Source: Inquilinus sp. Marseille-Q2685
Lineage (GTDB): Bacteria > Pseudomonadota > Alphaproteobacteria > DSM-16000 > Inquilinaceae
Length of the DNA: 64,000 nt
Assembly (NCBI RefSeq): GCF_916619195.1
Contig: NZ_CAKAKL010000008.1
Location: 186,001-250,000, forward strand
Reading direction: 5' to 3'
The stretch's first letter is position 1. Each line of letters opens with the position of its first letter. The translations under genes were made by a program, and so were the position numbers. Below the pieces are notes generated by a model. That model saw only the letters and a program-made list of their open reading frames with translations. It made no database searches and was not told where the DNA came from. Shown here piece by piece: positions 24,151 through 33,052 of the stretch.

Positions 24151-26204
24151 CGGCCGGTCCCTTCCGGCGCGATGTGCTCAGGGGCCTGTCCGGCCTCGCG
24201 GTCGCCGGCGCAGCCGCCTCGGCCGCCCCTGCTTCGGCGGCCGAGGTTCCGCCGAGCACGGTGACGCAGATCTACACGCCGCGGGATTTCGGCGCGCGCG
24301 GCGACGGGGAGGCGGACGACACCTCCGCCTTCCGCGCCATGCACCGGACACTGCGGCAGCGGCAGGCGGAGGATGATCGCTTCCGCGCCGCGGATCCGCA
24401 GCGCCCACCCGTCGAATTCGTCATCCGCCTCGATCCGGGGCGCTATCGCTACACCTGGAACCGCTGGACCTGGGGGCTCCGCCGGGTCACCGTCCTGGGC
24501 TACGGCGCGACCATCCAGTGCCTGCATTCCGGCCCGTACGACATCGACCAGGCGCCGCTCATGAGCAACCGGGACCATTACTGGGCCTGGGCGGCGGACG
24601 GTCCGGCCTATGGCGACACCTCGGCCGGGCCGGCGGAGCAATACGGGCTGCGGCTTCGTACGGCCAGGCCGGGGGACGAGGCCGTGACCCTCCTCGCCCC
24701 GGCGGCCCCGCTTCCCTTCGCGTCCGGGAACTGGGTGCTGATCCAGTCCTACGCGCAGCAGCAATACGGCTACCCGCCGAACATGCGGTACTTCGAGCGG
24801 GCCCGGGTCACCGCCGTCGACGGCCTGGTGATCCGGCTGGACCGCCCCCTGCGCCATCTCCATCGCGACGACTGGCCCGAGGATCCGTCGCAGCCGCCGG
24901 CCATCGGCAGCGCCCGGATCGTGGCGATCGACCGGCCGGACTGTCCGCTGGCCCTGTCGCAGCGGTTCCTCGGGCTGACCGTCGCGTCCAATCCCCGTCA
25001 CGCCGTGCGTGACGCCGGCATCAGGACCACGCGCGAAACCCTGAACATCAACGGCACCATGCAGGCCGTCGTCGAAGACTGCGACCTGATCGCCTTCGGC
25101 GTCTCGCAGGTTGGCGACGTGCAGGTCCGCAACTGTTCCTTCGCCTATACCGAACCGGACAAGCTGATCGACCGGTTGAGTTTCGAAGGCTGCACGATCG
25201 GATCGCTCCAGCAATGCACCGGGGTCAACCATCTGACCCTCCGCAACTGCACGATCGAAGGCGACGCCCAGATCCTCGCCCGTGAGGCCGTGGTCGACGG
25301 CTGCACCTTTCCCGGGCCGGCTTCTCCAGGGGAAGACCGGCGCGGAATCAATCTGGAAGGCCCGAACCCGACCCGTCGCATGACCGTCACCGGCTGCCGC
25401 TTCTTCGGCCGCGGCGACCCGACGGGGCATGCCCTGCGCGGGCCGGTCTGGATCGAGGCCGCGATCGACGGGCGCGACGTCCGGCTCCGCGACGGGAACC
25501 GGCTTCATGTCGCCTATGGCAGCCAGGCCTATTCCACCCTGGTCGATCTTCTCGAAGAGGGCTGGCCGATCCGGATCGAAGGACCGGACGGCCCGCAATT
25601 CGGCCGCTGCTCGGAGATCGCGGATGCCGGCGACGGGGCCGTCATCGGCGTCTCCGTGCCGGGGCGGCTTCGGCCCGGAGCCCGGCTGTCGATCCCCCGC
25701 CTCCTGTCCCTGTCCGTCACCGGCTGCCGCTCGACCGGATTGCCCGGCACCCGTCCGGATCCGCCCGATCTCACCTGGGAAGACGAGATCGACCATTCAC
25801 GCCGCCTGCGGATGGTGCTGCGATCGACCGTCGCCTCCCGCCCGGCTTGGCTGCCAGGCTATCTCACGGCGTTCCGCTGCATCGTGCTGAGACCTTATAC
25901 CGGGCCGTCGCCGGGGTGCTTCCTCACCTTGCGGGAAGAGGGGCCGGAGCCGTTCGAGCTGAACATCGACCTGACCCAGGCGGGGACGCGCGAGGTGACC
26001 GGCACCGGCCTGCGGCTGAACCCGAATGACGGCTTCACCATCGGCGGCCGGCCGGCGCGGCAGCTGCCGGATCTCCGCTATGTCCGCGCGGCCTGGGCGC
26101 TGATCGTCACCGAGCCGGGCGCGGTTCCAGCCCCGGCCCTCGGATCCGAGGCGGAGCAGGCCGTCCTGCGCCTCGAGGTCGAGGTCGAGCCGCCCTTTGC
26201 GTGA
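24144..26204 (+). CDS. Tat-exported right-handed beta-helix protein (pectate-lyase-superfamily type)
   Basis: 686 residues. N-terminal RRDVLRGLSG plus a hydrophobic Ala/Gly stretch and APASAAE is a Tat signal peptide. Next comes YTPRDFGARGDGEADDTSAF, the conserved entry of Pectate_lyase_3-type beta-helix proteins, then many short strands with turns (DCDLIAFGV, NCSFAYTEP, GCTIGSL, NCTIEGD) forming the helix at about 290-440, and a C-terminal beta domain. It probably binds, cleaves or epimerises the exported polysaccharide in the periplasm. It is translationally coupled to the flippase, so it is dedicated to this polymer. Catalytic residues are not identifiable by eye. Confidence 0.8.
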   Translation: MVTAGPFRRDVLRGLSGLAVAGAAASAAPASAAEVPPSTVTQIYTPRDFGARGDGEADDTSAFRAMHRTLRQRQAEDDRFRAADPQRPPVEFVIRLDPGRYRYTWNRWTWGLRRVTVLGYGATIQCLHSGPYDIDQAPLMSNRDHYWAWAADGPAYGDTSAGPAEQYGLRLRTARPGDEAVTLLAPAAPLPFASGNWVLIQSYAQQQYGYPPNMRYFERARVTAVDGLVIRLDRPLRHLHRDDWPEDPSQPPAIGSARIVAIDRPDCPLALSQRFLGLTVASNPRHAVRDAGIRTTRETLNINGTMQAVVEDCDLIAFGVSQVGDVQVRNCSFAYTEPDKLIDRLSFEGCTIGSLQQCTGVNHLTLRNCTIEGDAQILAREAVVDGCTFPGPASPGEDRRGINLEGPNPTRRMTVTGCRFFGRGDPTGHALRGPVWIEAAIDGRDVRLRDGNRLHVAYGSQAYSTLVDLLEEGWPIRIEGPDGPQFGRCSEIADAGDGAVIGVSVPGRLRPGARLSIPRLLSLSVTGCRSTGLPGTRPDPPDLTWEDEIDHSRRLRMVLRSTVASRPAWLPGYLTAFRCIVLRPYTGPSPGCFLTLREEGPEPFELNIDLTQAGTREVTGTGLRLNPNDGFTIGGRPARQLPDLRYVRAAWALIVTEPGAVPAPALGSEAEQAVLRLEVEVEPPFA

Positions 26205-26219
26205 GGCCTCCGGGCCCGG

Positions 26220-27089
26220 TCAAAGCCGCTCCACATACTCCGGCTCGCACCGGCCGCGGACGAGAAGGGAAAAGGCGACGAGATTTCCCCTGAGCCGGCC
26301 CAGGCGGTCGACCGCATGGTCGCGGGCCAGCGCCCCCCAGAGATTCGCCGCGACGGCGCGCCCCCAATGCCCCCTGAGAAGGCCGGCGAACGACATCTGC
26401 CCTTTGCGCTTGAGATAGTACGAATTCATGATCTGCGCGAAGCCGAACTGCCGGCCGCTGATCCGGCCGCCCGGAACGGCGAGATGCACGGCCTGGGCGT
26501 CGCAGCGGGCACAGCGCCCGAGGGCCAGGCAGCGCCGCGTGAAGTCCGCGTCCTCGAGCCACGCATAGAGCCGCAGCCGCTCGTCGAAACGCACCTGGTC
26601 GGCGATCTCCCGGCGCACGGTCATGTTGCAGCCGATGGCGTTCAGCGTATAGGCGAACCGGCCGGCCGGCTTGGGCTGGGCTGCGAGAAGCCGCAACGCG
26701 TCCGGCCGCCCGATCCCGCCGTCGCGGACCAGCTCGCCATCCGCCAGCGCGATCTCCGGATGCTCGGCGAAAAAGGTCCGGATCCGCTGGAGATAGGCCG
26801 GGGCGAGCTCGATATCGTCGTCGAGGAACGTCACCAGCCGGACGCCGGGGGACAGCTCCGTCAGCGCGCAGTTGCGCTGCGCCGGCAGACCCCGCGGCGC
26901 AATGACGATGCGGATGCCCGGCTCGCGCCACAATGCCTGGGGCACGTCCTCGCGCCTCGGGACCGAGAGGATGATCTCGGCCGGCTGCACGATCTGGCGC
27001 CGGAGAGAGGCGATCGTATCGCCGAGAACGCTCGGCCGGTTCGCCGAGCAGATGACGACCGCGTGATCGGTAGCCGTCTCGCGATGCAT
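26220..27089 (-). CDS. Family-2 glycosyltransferase
   Basis: 289 residues, GT-A fold. VVICSANRPSVLGDTIASL at the N-terminus, RNCALTELSPGVRLVTFLDDDIEL with the DDD metal/nucleotide motif, and LEDADFTRRC, the acceptor-side ED motif. GGAGG lies just before the ATG. It is the last gene of the minus-strand polymer operon, 41 bases after the polymerase-like gene, and convergent with the beta-helix gene (15 bases apart). Confidence 0.88.
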   Translation of the reverse strand: MHRETATDHAVVICSANRPSVLGDTIASLRRQIVQPAEIILSVPRREDVPQALWREPGIRIVIAPRGLPAQRNCALTELSPGVRLVTFLDDDIELAPAYLQRIRTFFAEHPEIALADGELVRDGGIGRPDALRLLAAQPKPAGRFAYTLNAIGCNMTVRREIADQVRFDERLRLYAWLEDADFTRRCLALGRCARCDAQAVHLAVPGGRISGRQFGFAQIMNSYYLKRKGQMSFAGLLRGHWGRAVAANLWGALARDHAVDRLGRLRGNLVAFSLLVRGRCEPEYVERL

Positions 27090-27130
27090 GGTCGAACCTC
27101 CTTCTGAGATGCCGGCGCGCCGAGAGATCG

Positions 27131-28408
27131 CTAAGACGATCCGGCCGGCACCGCTCTTCCGGCGATGATCGGCGGTTCATCGTTCGGAACCCGGCGTATC
27201 CGGGCGAAGAGCAGGCAAGGCAGGAACAGGAGAGCGAAATGCACCAGCGTGCTCGGCACCCACTGCGTGTGATGAGTGATGGTCAGCATGCCGGATGCGA
27301 TGCAGAGGATGTAGATGATCTGCGCCAGCGCCCAGCCGGAACAGGCGGCGCGATAGACCCGCGACAGGAAATAAGCCACCAGGAAGAACTTGAAGGCGCC
27401 CAGATAGTAGAATGACCCGAAGGCGTCGGCCATGCCGGTCTCGGTACTGCCGAGATCCGGAACATAGTTGCGGTCATCGAAGGTCTGAATCACCAGAGAA
27501 CGCTTGAAGGTCTGACCGACCACCTGCGCCGGCACGAAGTTCCAGACCAGAACATTCCAATGATAGATCCCGTAATCCCACTCCTGCGTCTTGCTCTGCG
27601 CATCCATGAGATAGATGGCGTTCCGCATCTCCGGCCCGCCATTCTGCAGCACGTTCCGGAAGTTGCCGAGGACGTCGATGCTGGAGACGCCCTCGATGGA
27701 GGGTCCGTTCTGCTGGCGCGTGTTGTTGCGGTAGTCGCCGATGCTGTTGAGGCCGAGGATGGCCAGCAGCACCGCGCCAAGGGCGAGGGTCCGCGGCAGC
27801 ACCCAGCCGCGCTGGAACCAGGCGACCAGCAGGATCGCCATGCCGAATTCGATGAACTCGCCCCGTTTCCCGCCCATCAGGATGCGGTCGATAACGAAGA
27901 GGGAATCGAACAGCGCGATCGCCAGGGCGATGCGGGACGGCCGGCGCCCGAAGCAGAGCACCGACAGCATGAACCCGTAGGTCAGCATCCGTGCGAAGAA
28001 CAGATACATGACCGCCGTCCCTGTCGGCATGGTCGACATCCGGGCTTCCGCCGGCAGCCGGCTCAGCGCGAAGTAGAAATAGGCGCCGAGGAGAGACATG
28101 CCGGCGGCGACATACAGCAGCCGCTTCTCGTCGAACACCCATCGGAATCCGGTGGCCGGCCTGTCGCCGGCGGCCCAGCCGACCCCGCACATGATGGCGC
28201 ACAGGATGGTGAAGACCGCCGTCTGCTCGAAGGCGCCGACCGGCAGGAAGCGGTCATGCGCGAGCCCGACCATCTGCGGCACGATGAAGCCCAGGAAGGT
28301 CGCCCCGGCCAGGAACGGGAAGCCGTAGATCCCGCCGCGCCGCCTGAGGCCCTGGATCATCAGGGCGATGCAGACGACGAACAGCCCGAAGGTGAGGAAT
28401 TCGTTCAT
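27131..28408 (-). CDS. Wzy-like polysaccharide polymerase (multi-pass membrane protein)
   Basis: 425 residues with about 10-12 hydrophobic segments and a large loop in the second half (about 230-340, with IGDYRNNTRQQNG and GSTETGMADAF), the usual layout of O-antigen/exopolysaccharide polymerases. Sequence is too divergent for direct recognition; function is inferred from topology and the surrounding transferase, flippase and kinase genes. ATG 28408 overlaps the preceding stop by one base. No other polymerase candidate exists in the locus. Confidence 0.75.
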   Translation of the reverse strand: MNEFLTFGLFVVCIALMIQGLRRRGGIYGFPFLAGATFLGFIVPQMVGLAHDRFLPVGAFEQTAVFTILCAIMCGVGWAAGDRPATGFRWVFDEKRLLYVAAGMSLLGAYFYFALSRLPAEARMSTMPTGTAVMYLFFARMLTYGFMLSVLCFGRRPSRIALAIALFDSLFVIDRILMGGKRGEFIEFGMAILLVAWFQRGWVLPRTLALGAVLLAILGLNSIGDYRNNTRQQNGPSIEGVSSIDVLGNFRNVLQNGGPEMRNAIYLMDAQSKTQEWDYGIYHWNVLVWNFVPAQVVGQTFKRSLVIQTFDDRNYVPDLGSTETGMADAFGSFYYLGAFKFFLVAYFLSRVYRAACSGWALAQIIYILCIASGMLTITHHTQWVPSTLVHFALLFLPCLLFARIRRVPNDEPPIIAGRAVPAGSS

Positions 28409-28995
28409 CAGACGGCGATCCCGTATCGCAGCGAGTACCAGCCGAGCTTGACGTACTCCTTCATCACCCACAGCCCGTCGGACCGGCCCATCATCTGCCA
28501 GACGGATCCCCCCGGCTCCACCGGGGCCGACATCCACTCCAGCTGCGGCGCGGTGCGTTCGAAACAGGCGAGCGCCCGGCGGCTGTGAAACCAGCTGGTG
28601 ACCAGGATCGCGCGCCGCGCGCCCATGGCCGACAGGATCGGGGCGGAGAACAGGGCGTTCTCCCAGGTGTTTCGGGATGCGCACTCGATCTGGATCACCT
28701 CCGTCGGCACGCCCGTCTCGGCGATCAGGCGGCGGATGTCGGCGCAGTCGCCGCCGCCGGAGACCAGGACGCGCGGCGCCGCCCCGGCCCGGTAGAGCGC
28801 GGCCGCCTGCGCCGCCCGAGGCGGGCCGTCGCCGCCGAGAACGACGATGACGTCGGCCGGCTGCCGCGCGGTCCGGACGAAGAGCAGCGTCTCGGCCGAT
28901 TTCAGGCCCACGGCGACCACGGCACCGTAGGCGAGGACGGCGATGACCGCCGCGGCCGCGAGCCGGCGCCCCCAGGCAGCGCGAGGCGTCGTCAC
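28408..28995 (-). CDS. YdcF/SanA-family (DUF218) membrane-anchored protein
   Basis: 195 residues. One N-terminal membrane helix (about 11-32), then ADVIVVLGGDGPPR, LVSGGG, and ILVTSWFHSRRA, the conserved glycine, and His/Arg segments of the DUF218 family. E. coli relatives (ElyC, SanA) affect envelope integrity and undecaprenyl-linked polymer synthesis. Position between a transferase and the polymerase, with ATGA coupling, suggests a role in handling the lipid carrier or the repeat unit. Confidence 0.85.
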   Translation of the reverse strand: MTTPRAAWGRRLAAAAVIAVLAYGAVVAVGLKSAETLLFVRTARQPADVIVVLGGDGPPRAAQAAALYRAGAAPRVLVSGGGDCADIRRLIAETGVPTEVIQIECASRNTWENALFSAPILSAMGARRAILVTSWFHSRRALACFERTAPQLEWMSAPVEPGGSVWQMMGRSDGLWVMKEYVKLGWYSLRYGIAV

Positions 28996-29825
28996 ACCCG
29001 CAGCCCCTGCTCGCGGCGGCGGATCTCCATCATCTTGACGACGATCATGTACTCATAGGCCGTGAGCAGCCGGCAATACAGATAGCCCGCCCCCCCATCG
29101 AGGAATCCGCCCCGGATGAAGTACATGTAGAGGAACCTCAGGGCCGGCCGGAACGGCAGGCGGAACGACAGCTCCTTGAGCGCCCGCCGCCGCAGCTCGG
29201 CGCGACCGCTGAAGATGTCGGCGAGCTTCAGCCCGCCTCGCCGGAGGCTCTTCAGCGATTCCTGCGCCTCAAACCACGAATACCGGTTGTGCTTCTCGTA
29301 CCAGGCATTGAGGCCCTTGTTGAAGCTGTAGTGGTAGAAATGGCTCTGCAGGCGTCCTTCCAGACCGTCGGCGACGCATTGCAGATTGATCTGGCGCTCG
29401 AACGAGATCTTCTCCGGTCGCACGAGGCGGACCACCCAGGTCGGGTACAGGCTGCTGTGGCGGATCCAGCGGCCCATGAAGATGTTCTTGAACCGGACCC
29501 GGAACATCACTTCGGGGCGGCCCGGGTCGGCGGCGATCGCGAGCATCTCGTCCCGCAGGTCCGGCGGCGTGATCTCGTCCGCATCCGGCATATAGACCCA
29601 GGGATGCCTGAACTCGATCTGCCTGAGCCCGTAGGTGCGCTGGGCGTGCTCGTTGTCCTGCACGCGATGATACACCCGCGCGCCTGCGGCCTTGGCGATC
29701 TCCACCGTCCGGTCGGTGCTGCCGGAATCGAGCACGACGATATCGTCGCTCCACGACACCGCATCCAGGCAGTCCGGCAGGTTGAGTTCCTCGTTCAGGG
29801 TCAGGATCAGGACGGAGATGCTCAT
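28992..29825 (-). CDS. Family-2 glycosyltransferase (WaaE/KdtX-like)
   Basis: 277 residues. SISVLILTLNEELNLPDCL opening, DDIVVLDSGSTD with the DSGS nucleotide motif, and VYMPDADEITPP, with the DAD metal site. The C-terminal region with YEKHNRYSWFEA and FLDGGAGYLYC is characteristic of the WaaE-type subgroup. Transfers a sugar to the lipid-linked intermediate at the membrane. ATG overlaps the acetyltransferase stop. Confidence 0.88.
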   Translation of the reverse strand: MSISVLILTLNEELNLPDCLDAVSWSDDIVVLDSGSTDRTVEIAKAAGARVYHRVQDNEHAQRTYGLRQIEFRHPWVYMPDADEITPPDLRDEMLAIAADPGRPEVMFRVRFKNIFMGRWIRHSSLYPTWVVRLVRPEKISFERQINLQCVADGLEGRLQSHFYHYSFNKGLNAWYEKHNRYSWFEAQESLKSLRRGGLKLADIFSGRAELRRRALKELSFRLPFRPALRFLYMYFIRGGFLDGGAGYLYCRLLTAYEYMIVVKMMEIRRREQGLRV

Positions 29826-30472
29826 GCGCGATTTCCCTGCTGCGCGACCGCCCGGGACCGGTTGCGGATCATCCTGGCGGGGTTGCCGACGACGACCGTC
29901 CAGGGCGGCACGTTCTTGAAGACGGAGGCGCGGGCCCCGACGACGGCGCCTTCGCCGATGACGACGCCCGGCCCCACGAAGGCGTCGGCGGCCACCCAGG
30001 CATGGTCGCCGATCGTGATCGGCGCGGTGGTCAGGGCCATGTCCGCGGAATCGATGTCGTGGCCCGCGGCACAGAGGAAGCTGTACTGGCTGACGGTCGC
30101 GTGCCGGCCGATCGAGATGCGGTCGACCGCGTAGCAGTCGACGCCGGGGCTGAGGCAGCCGTGGTCTCCGATCTCGAGGTTCCAGGGCGCCCAGATGCGG
30201 GCGGACGGGTGCACGACGGCGGCACGGCCGATCCGGGCCCCGAAACGCCGCAGCAGGAAGCGCCGCCAGCCATGGAGGGGCTTGGGGCTCGGCCGGTAGA
30301 GCAGCAGCCAGACGACCCCCCACACCGCCCGCGCGGCCTTGTTGGCGGCCGAATGCGGGCTCGGCCTGGACGGCTCGCCCCCCCCTTCCGCCTGGTCCGG
30401 GAGATCCGGGCGGGTCCCCGCCACGGCCCGGCTGCCGGACGGCGCCGCCGCGGATCGGGTCATCGCCCGCAT
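29822..30472 (-). CDS. WcaF-like hexapeptide O-acetyltransferase
   Basis: 216 residues from ATG 30472, which has an excellent GAGGAGGG ribosome-binding site; GTG 30535 would add 21 residues and overlap the upstream gene. The LbH domain starts at IGRAAVVHPSARIWAPWNLE and ends VVVGNPARMIR. The W-P-W context and the preceding helical region match the WcaF/NodL-like putative colanic acid acetyltransferases. Probably adds O-acetyl to the repeat unit using acetyl-CoA. The first about 40 residues are low-complexity. Confidence 0.83.
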   Translation of the reverse strand: MRAMTRSAAAPSGSRAVAGTRPDLPDQAEGGGEPSRPSPHSAANKAARAVWGVVWLLLYRPSPKPLHGWRRFLLRRFGARIGRAAVVHPSARIWAPWNLEIGDHGCLSPGVDCYAVDRISIGRHATVSQYSFLCAAGHDIDSADMALTTAPITIGDHAWVAADAFVGPGVVIGEGAVVGARASVFKNVPPWTVVVGNPARMIRNRSRAVAQQGNRA

Positions 30473-30518
30473 CGTGCCGCCCTCCTCGAGGCCCGGCCGC
30501 CATTCTGGGGGAAGATCG

Positions 30519-31718
30519 TCATGCGTAGCGCTCACGAAGCATCCGAAGGCCGTTCTTGACCGGTGTCGGCAGATAGGTCCTGAAGCCGTCCCTCAGCCCC
30601 GCCGGGAAGCTCCATCGCGCGAGATCGAGCGGTGCGGCCACCGCCGGGCGAGCCCCGGCCAGGCGGTCGAGAAGGTCCCGATACCGCCGCGCCATCAGGT
30701 CCACGCCGAACAGGTCGCGCGCGGACTGGCTCGCCCGCTCCGACATCCGCGCCAGCGCCGCCGGATCCTGCGCCAGCTCCGTCACGGCGCGCGCCGCGGC
30801 CTTGACGTCGCCCACCGGAAAGAGCCGCCCGTTCCACCCGTCCCGGATCGCCATGTCGGTGACGCCGCGGATCAGCGACGCGACGGGCACGCAGCCGGCG
30901 GTCATCGCCTCCACCATCGTCACCGGGAACCCTTCGAAGCGGGAGGGCATGATCAGCATGTCATGTTCCGCGAGCAGCGCGCCGACGGCCTCCGGCGCGA
31001 CGGCACCGCGGAAGCGGATGCGCCCGCCGAGGCCGTCGCAGCCCTGCTTGAGGCGGGCCAGGTCGGGGCCGTCGCCGGCGACGGTGAGGGTCACCGGCTC
31101 CGGCACCTCCCGCAGGATGCGCGGCAGCCAGAGCACCCCTTTCGCCTGGTCCTCGATCCGGCCGAGATAGAGCAGGCGCGGCCGACCGCCGGCACCGCGG
31201 CGGTCGCCCCGGACCATGCCGGCGGCCTCGATCCCGTTCGGAATCACCTCCGTCCGGCCGGCGTCGAAGCCATGATGCGACACGAGGTCGGCCCGGATCC
31301 TGTCGGAGACGGCCACCGTGGCATGCACATGGTCCCGGATCGACCGGGCCGCCGCATAGGTCCCCGGGGTGATGTTGTGCACGATCATCACCCGGAGGAT
31401 CCGCGGGGAGAGGTAGCGGGCGCAGTTGGTCTGCACCCGGTCGGCGCAGACATTCACGAAGACGCCGTCGAAGCCCCCGCCTTCGATCGCCTCGATCGTC
31501 GCGCGGGCGCCGGCCTTCTCGTCGTCGCCCGGCCGGCCCACCACGGTGCCGCGATCCCGCTCGGCGCGGAAGGCCGGGCTGCCGGCAGCGCCGTGGGCCG
31601 CGGGCCCGTGGCCGAGCCAGCGGAGATCGATGCCGGCCGGGGCCAGTCCCGCATGCAGGTGGCGGAACACCGAATATGTGCCGCCGATATGCGGGAAGCC
31701 GAAATAGGCCAGCTTCAT
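30519..31718 (-). CDS. Family-4 glycosyltransferase
   Basis: 399 residues. KLAYFGFPHIGGTYSVF with the glycine loop, VIPNGIEAAG, LLYLGRIEDQAKG, and PSRFEGFPVTMVEAMTAGCVP with the EX7E motif. Start ATG 31718 overlaps the WecA-like stop by 4 bases. It probably acts early, adding the sugar onto the first lipid-linked residue, given coupling to the initiating enzyme. Donor not deducible. Confidence 0.88.
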   Translation of the reverse strand: MKLAYFGFPHIGGTYSVFRHLHAGLAPAGIDLRWLGHGPAAHGAAGSPAFRAERDRGTVVGRPGDDEKAGARATIEAIEGGGFDGVFVNVCADRVQTNCARYLSPRILRVMIVHNITPGTYAAARSIRDHVHATVAVSDRIRADLVSHHGFDAGRTEVIPNGIEAAGMVRGDRRGAGGRPRLLYLGRIEDQAKGVLWLPRILREVPEPVTLTVAGDGPDLARLKQGCDGLGGRIRFRGAVAPEAVGALLAEHDMLIMPSRFEGFPVTMVEAMTAGCVPVASLIRGVTDMAIRDGWNGRLFPVGDVKAAARAVTELAQDPAALARMSERASQSARDLFGVDLMARRYRDLLDRLAGARPAVAAPLDLARWSFPAGLRDGFRTYLPTPVKNGLRMLRERYA

Positions 31719-32803
31719 CGCCTGGGTTCCGGAGCGAGCTGCCCGGCCGCCGGCACGCGGTCGCGCCGGGACGCCATCCAGACGAAGCCGAGCTGCGTCG
31801 CGACCGGCGCCAGGAGCCCGATGGTCAGCACCGAGTCCGGGATCAACAGCACCGATCCGAGATAGGCGACGGCGCCCAGCAGGATCGACACCCCGATGAT
31901 GATCATCGCCGAGAGCGCGTGCGGGACGCCGAGGTCGAGCAGAAGATGATGGAGATGCCAGCGGTCGGGCGAGAACGGGCTGCGCCCCGCCAGCAGCCGC
32001 CGCACGATCAGGCTGAGCGTGTCGACCACCGGGATGATGCAGACCCACAGCAGGACCGGGAAGGGAATCGTCGGCTGCGGCCCGGAGGAGAGGTCGATGA
32101 TGAAATAGCCGATCGCGGCGCCCAGCATCGTGCTGCCCGCATCGCCCATGAACACCAGCGCCCGCGGGCGCCAGCGATGGCGGGTGTTGAACACCAGGAA
32201 GCCGAGGACCGCGGCCAGCAGCAGCGCGATCTCCGCCACCAGCTCCTGCCGCCCGATGAAGGAGGCCAGCAGCGCCAGCCAGAACAGGGCCGCCGCGGCG
32301 GTCCCCCCGGCCAGCCCGTCCAGGCCGTCGATCATGTTGAAGGCGTTGGTCAGGCCGACCAGGAAGACGATGGTCATGACCAGGCAGACGGCCGACAGGA
32401 GCGGCTCGCCCAGCGCCGACGCCAGGCCCGGGGTGCTGGCGCCCAGATCGGCGATCCGGTGCTGCCCGAGGACGATGATGGCGATGGCGGCGAAGGTCTG
32501 CGCCAGAAGCCGGATCAGGGGCCGGAGATCGAGGCGATCGTCCGCCGCGCCGGCCGCGACGATGACGGCGAGGCCGCCGACGAAGACCCAGGGGCCCTGC
32601 AACGTCCGGTCGAAGAGCAGGAGTCCGATGCCGTAGGCGGCGAACATCGCCAGGCCGCCGCATCTCGGCACGATGCCTTCGTGCCGCTTGCGTTCCGACG
32701 GCCGGTCGACCAGGCCCAGCCGCGGGGCGATCCGCTGCATCCAGGCCACGAGAACCACGGCCAGCAGAAAGCCATTGAGCAAATGAGGCGTCAGGTCCGG
32801 CAT
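31715..32803 (-). CDS. WecA/MraY-family undecaprenyl-phosphate sugar-1-phosphate transferase
   Basis: 362 residues, about 10-11 membrane helices. Conserved cytoplasmic motifs are present: AADDRLDLRP, the D-rich loop; NAFNMIDGLDGLAGG, with the essential Asp pair; and FMGDAGS, followed by the WHLHHLLLDLG HxH loop. It transfers a (N-acetyl)hexosamine phosphate from UDP-sugar to undecaprenyl phosphate, starting repeat-unit synthesis on the inner membrane. First gene of the minus-strand run ending at 26220. It is the initiating enzyme for the locus; no PglC/WbaP-type alternative is seen. Confidence 0.92.
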   Translation of the reverse strand: MPDLTPHLLNGFLLAVVLVAWMQRIAPRLGLVDRPSERKRHEGIVPRCGGLAMFAAYGIGLLLFDRTLQGPWVFVGGLAVIVAAGAADDRLDLRPLIRLLAQTFAAIAIIVLGQHRIADLGASTPGLASALGEPLLSAVCLVMTIVFLVGLTNAFNMIDGLDGLAGGTAAAALFWLALLASFIGRQELVAEIALLLAAVLGFLVFNTRHRWRPRALVFMGDAGSTMLGAAIGYFIIDLSSGPQPTIPFPVLLWVCIIPVVDTLSLIVRRLLAGRSPFSPDRWHLHHLLLDLGVPHALSAMIIIGVSILLGAVAYLGSVLLIPDSVLTIGLLAPVATQLGFVWMASRRDRVPAAGQLAPEPRR

Positions 32804-33052
32804 CGCGTCCCCTTCCGAAATCGTCTGGTCCGCCGATGGCGGCGGGAAAAGCAGTGCAGAAGAAAAGGCCTCGATCCCCGCAAAGCGTCTGAAAAGCTAG
32901 GCGCAGCGCCCCGTCGAACTCGATTCGGGAGAACTAATGAGGGCGGCCGATCGGAAGGAGCATGCCCTGCCCTGTCGTCCCCTTTTGGCGGCGGGTGCCT
33001 CATCCATCAGGACAGTGGACACGGCGCTCCATCGCATGGCGTGCGAACGGCC
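32804..33052 (-). promoter_or_regulatory. Gap upstream of the WecA-like gene, probable operon promoter
   Basis: About 250 bases between two minus-strand genes. No open frame with protein character. It should hold the promoter of the 31715-26220 operon and the end of the upstream transferase transcript; no clear hairpin with U-tract was found. Confidence 0.35.
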
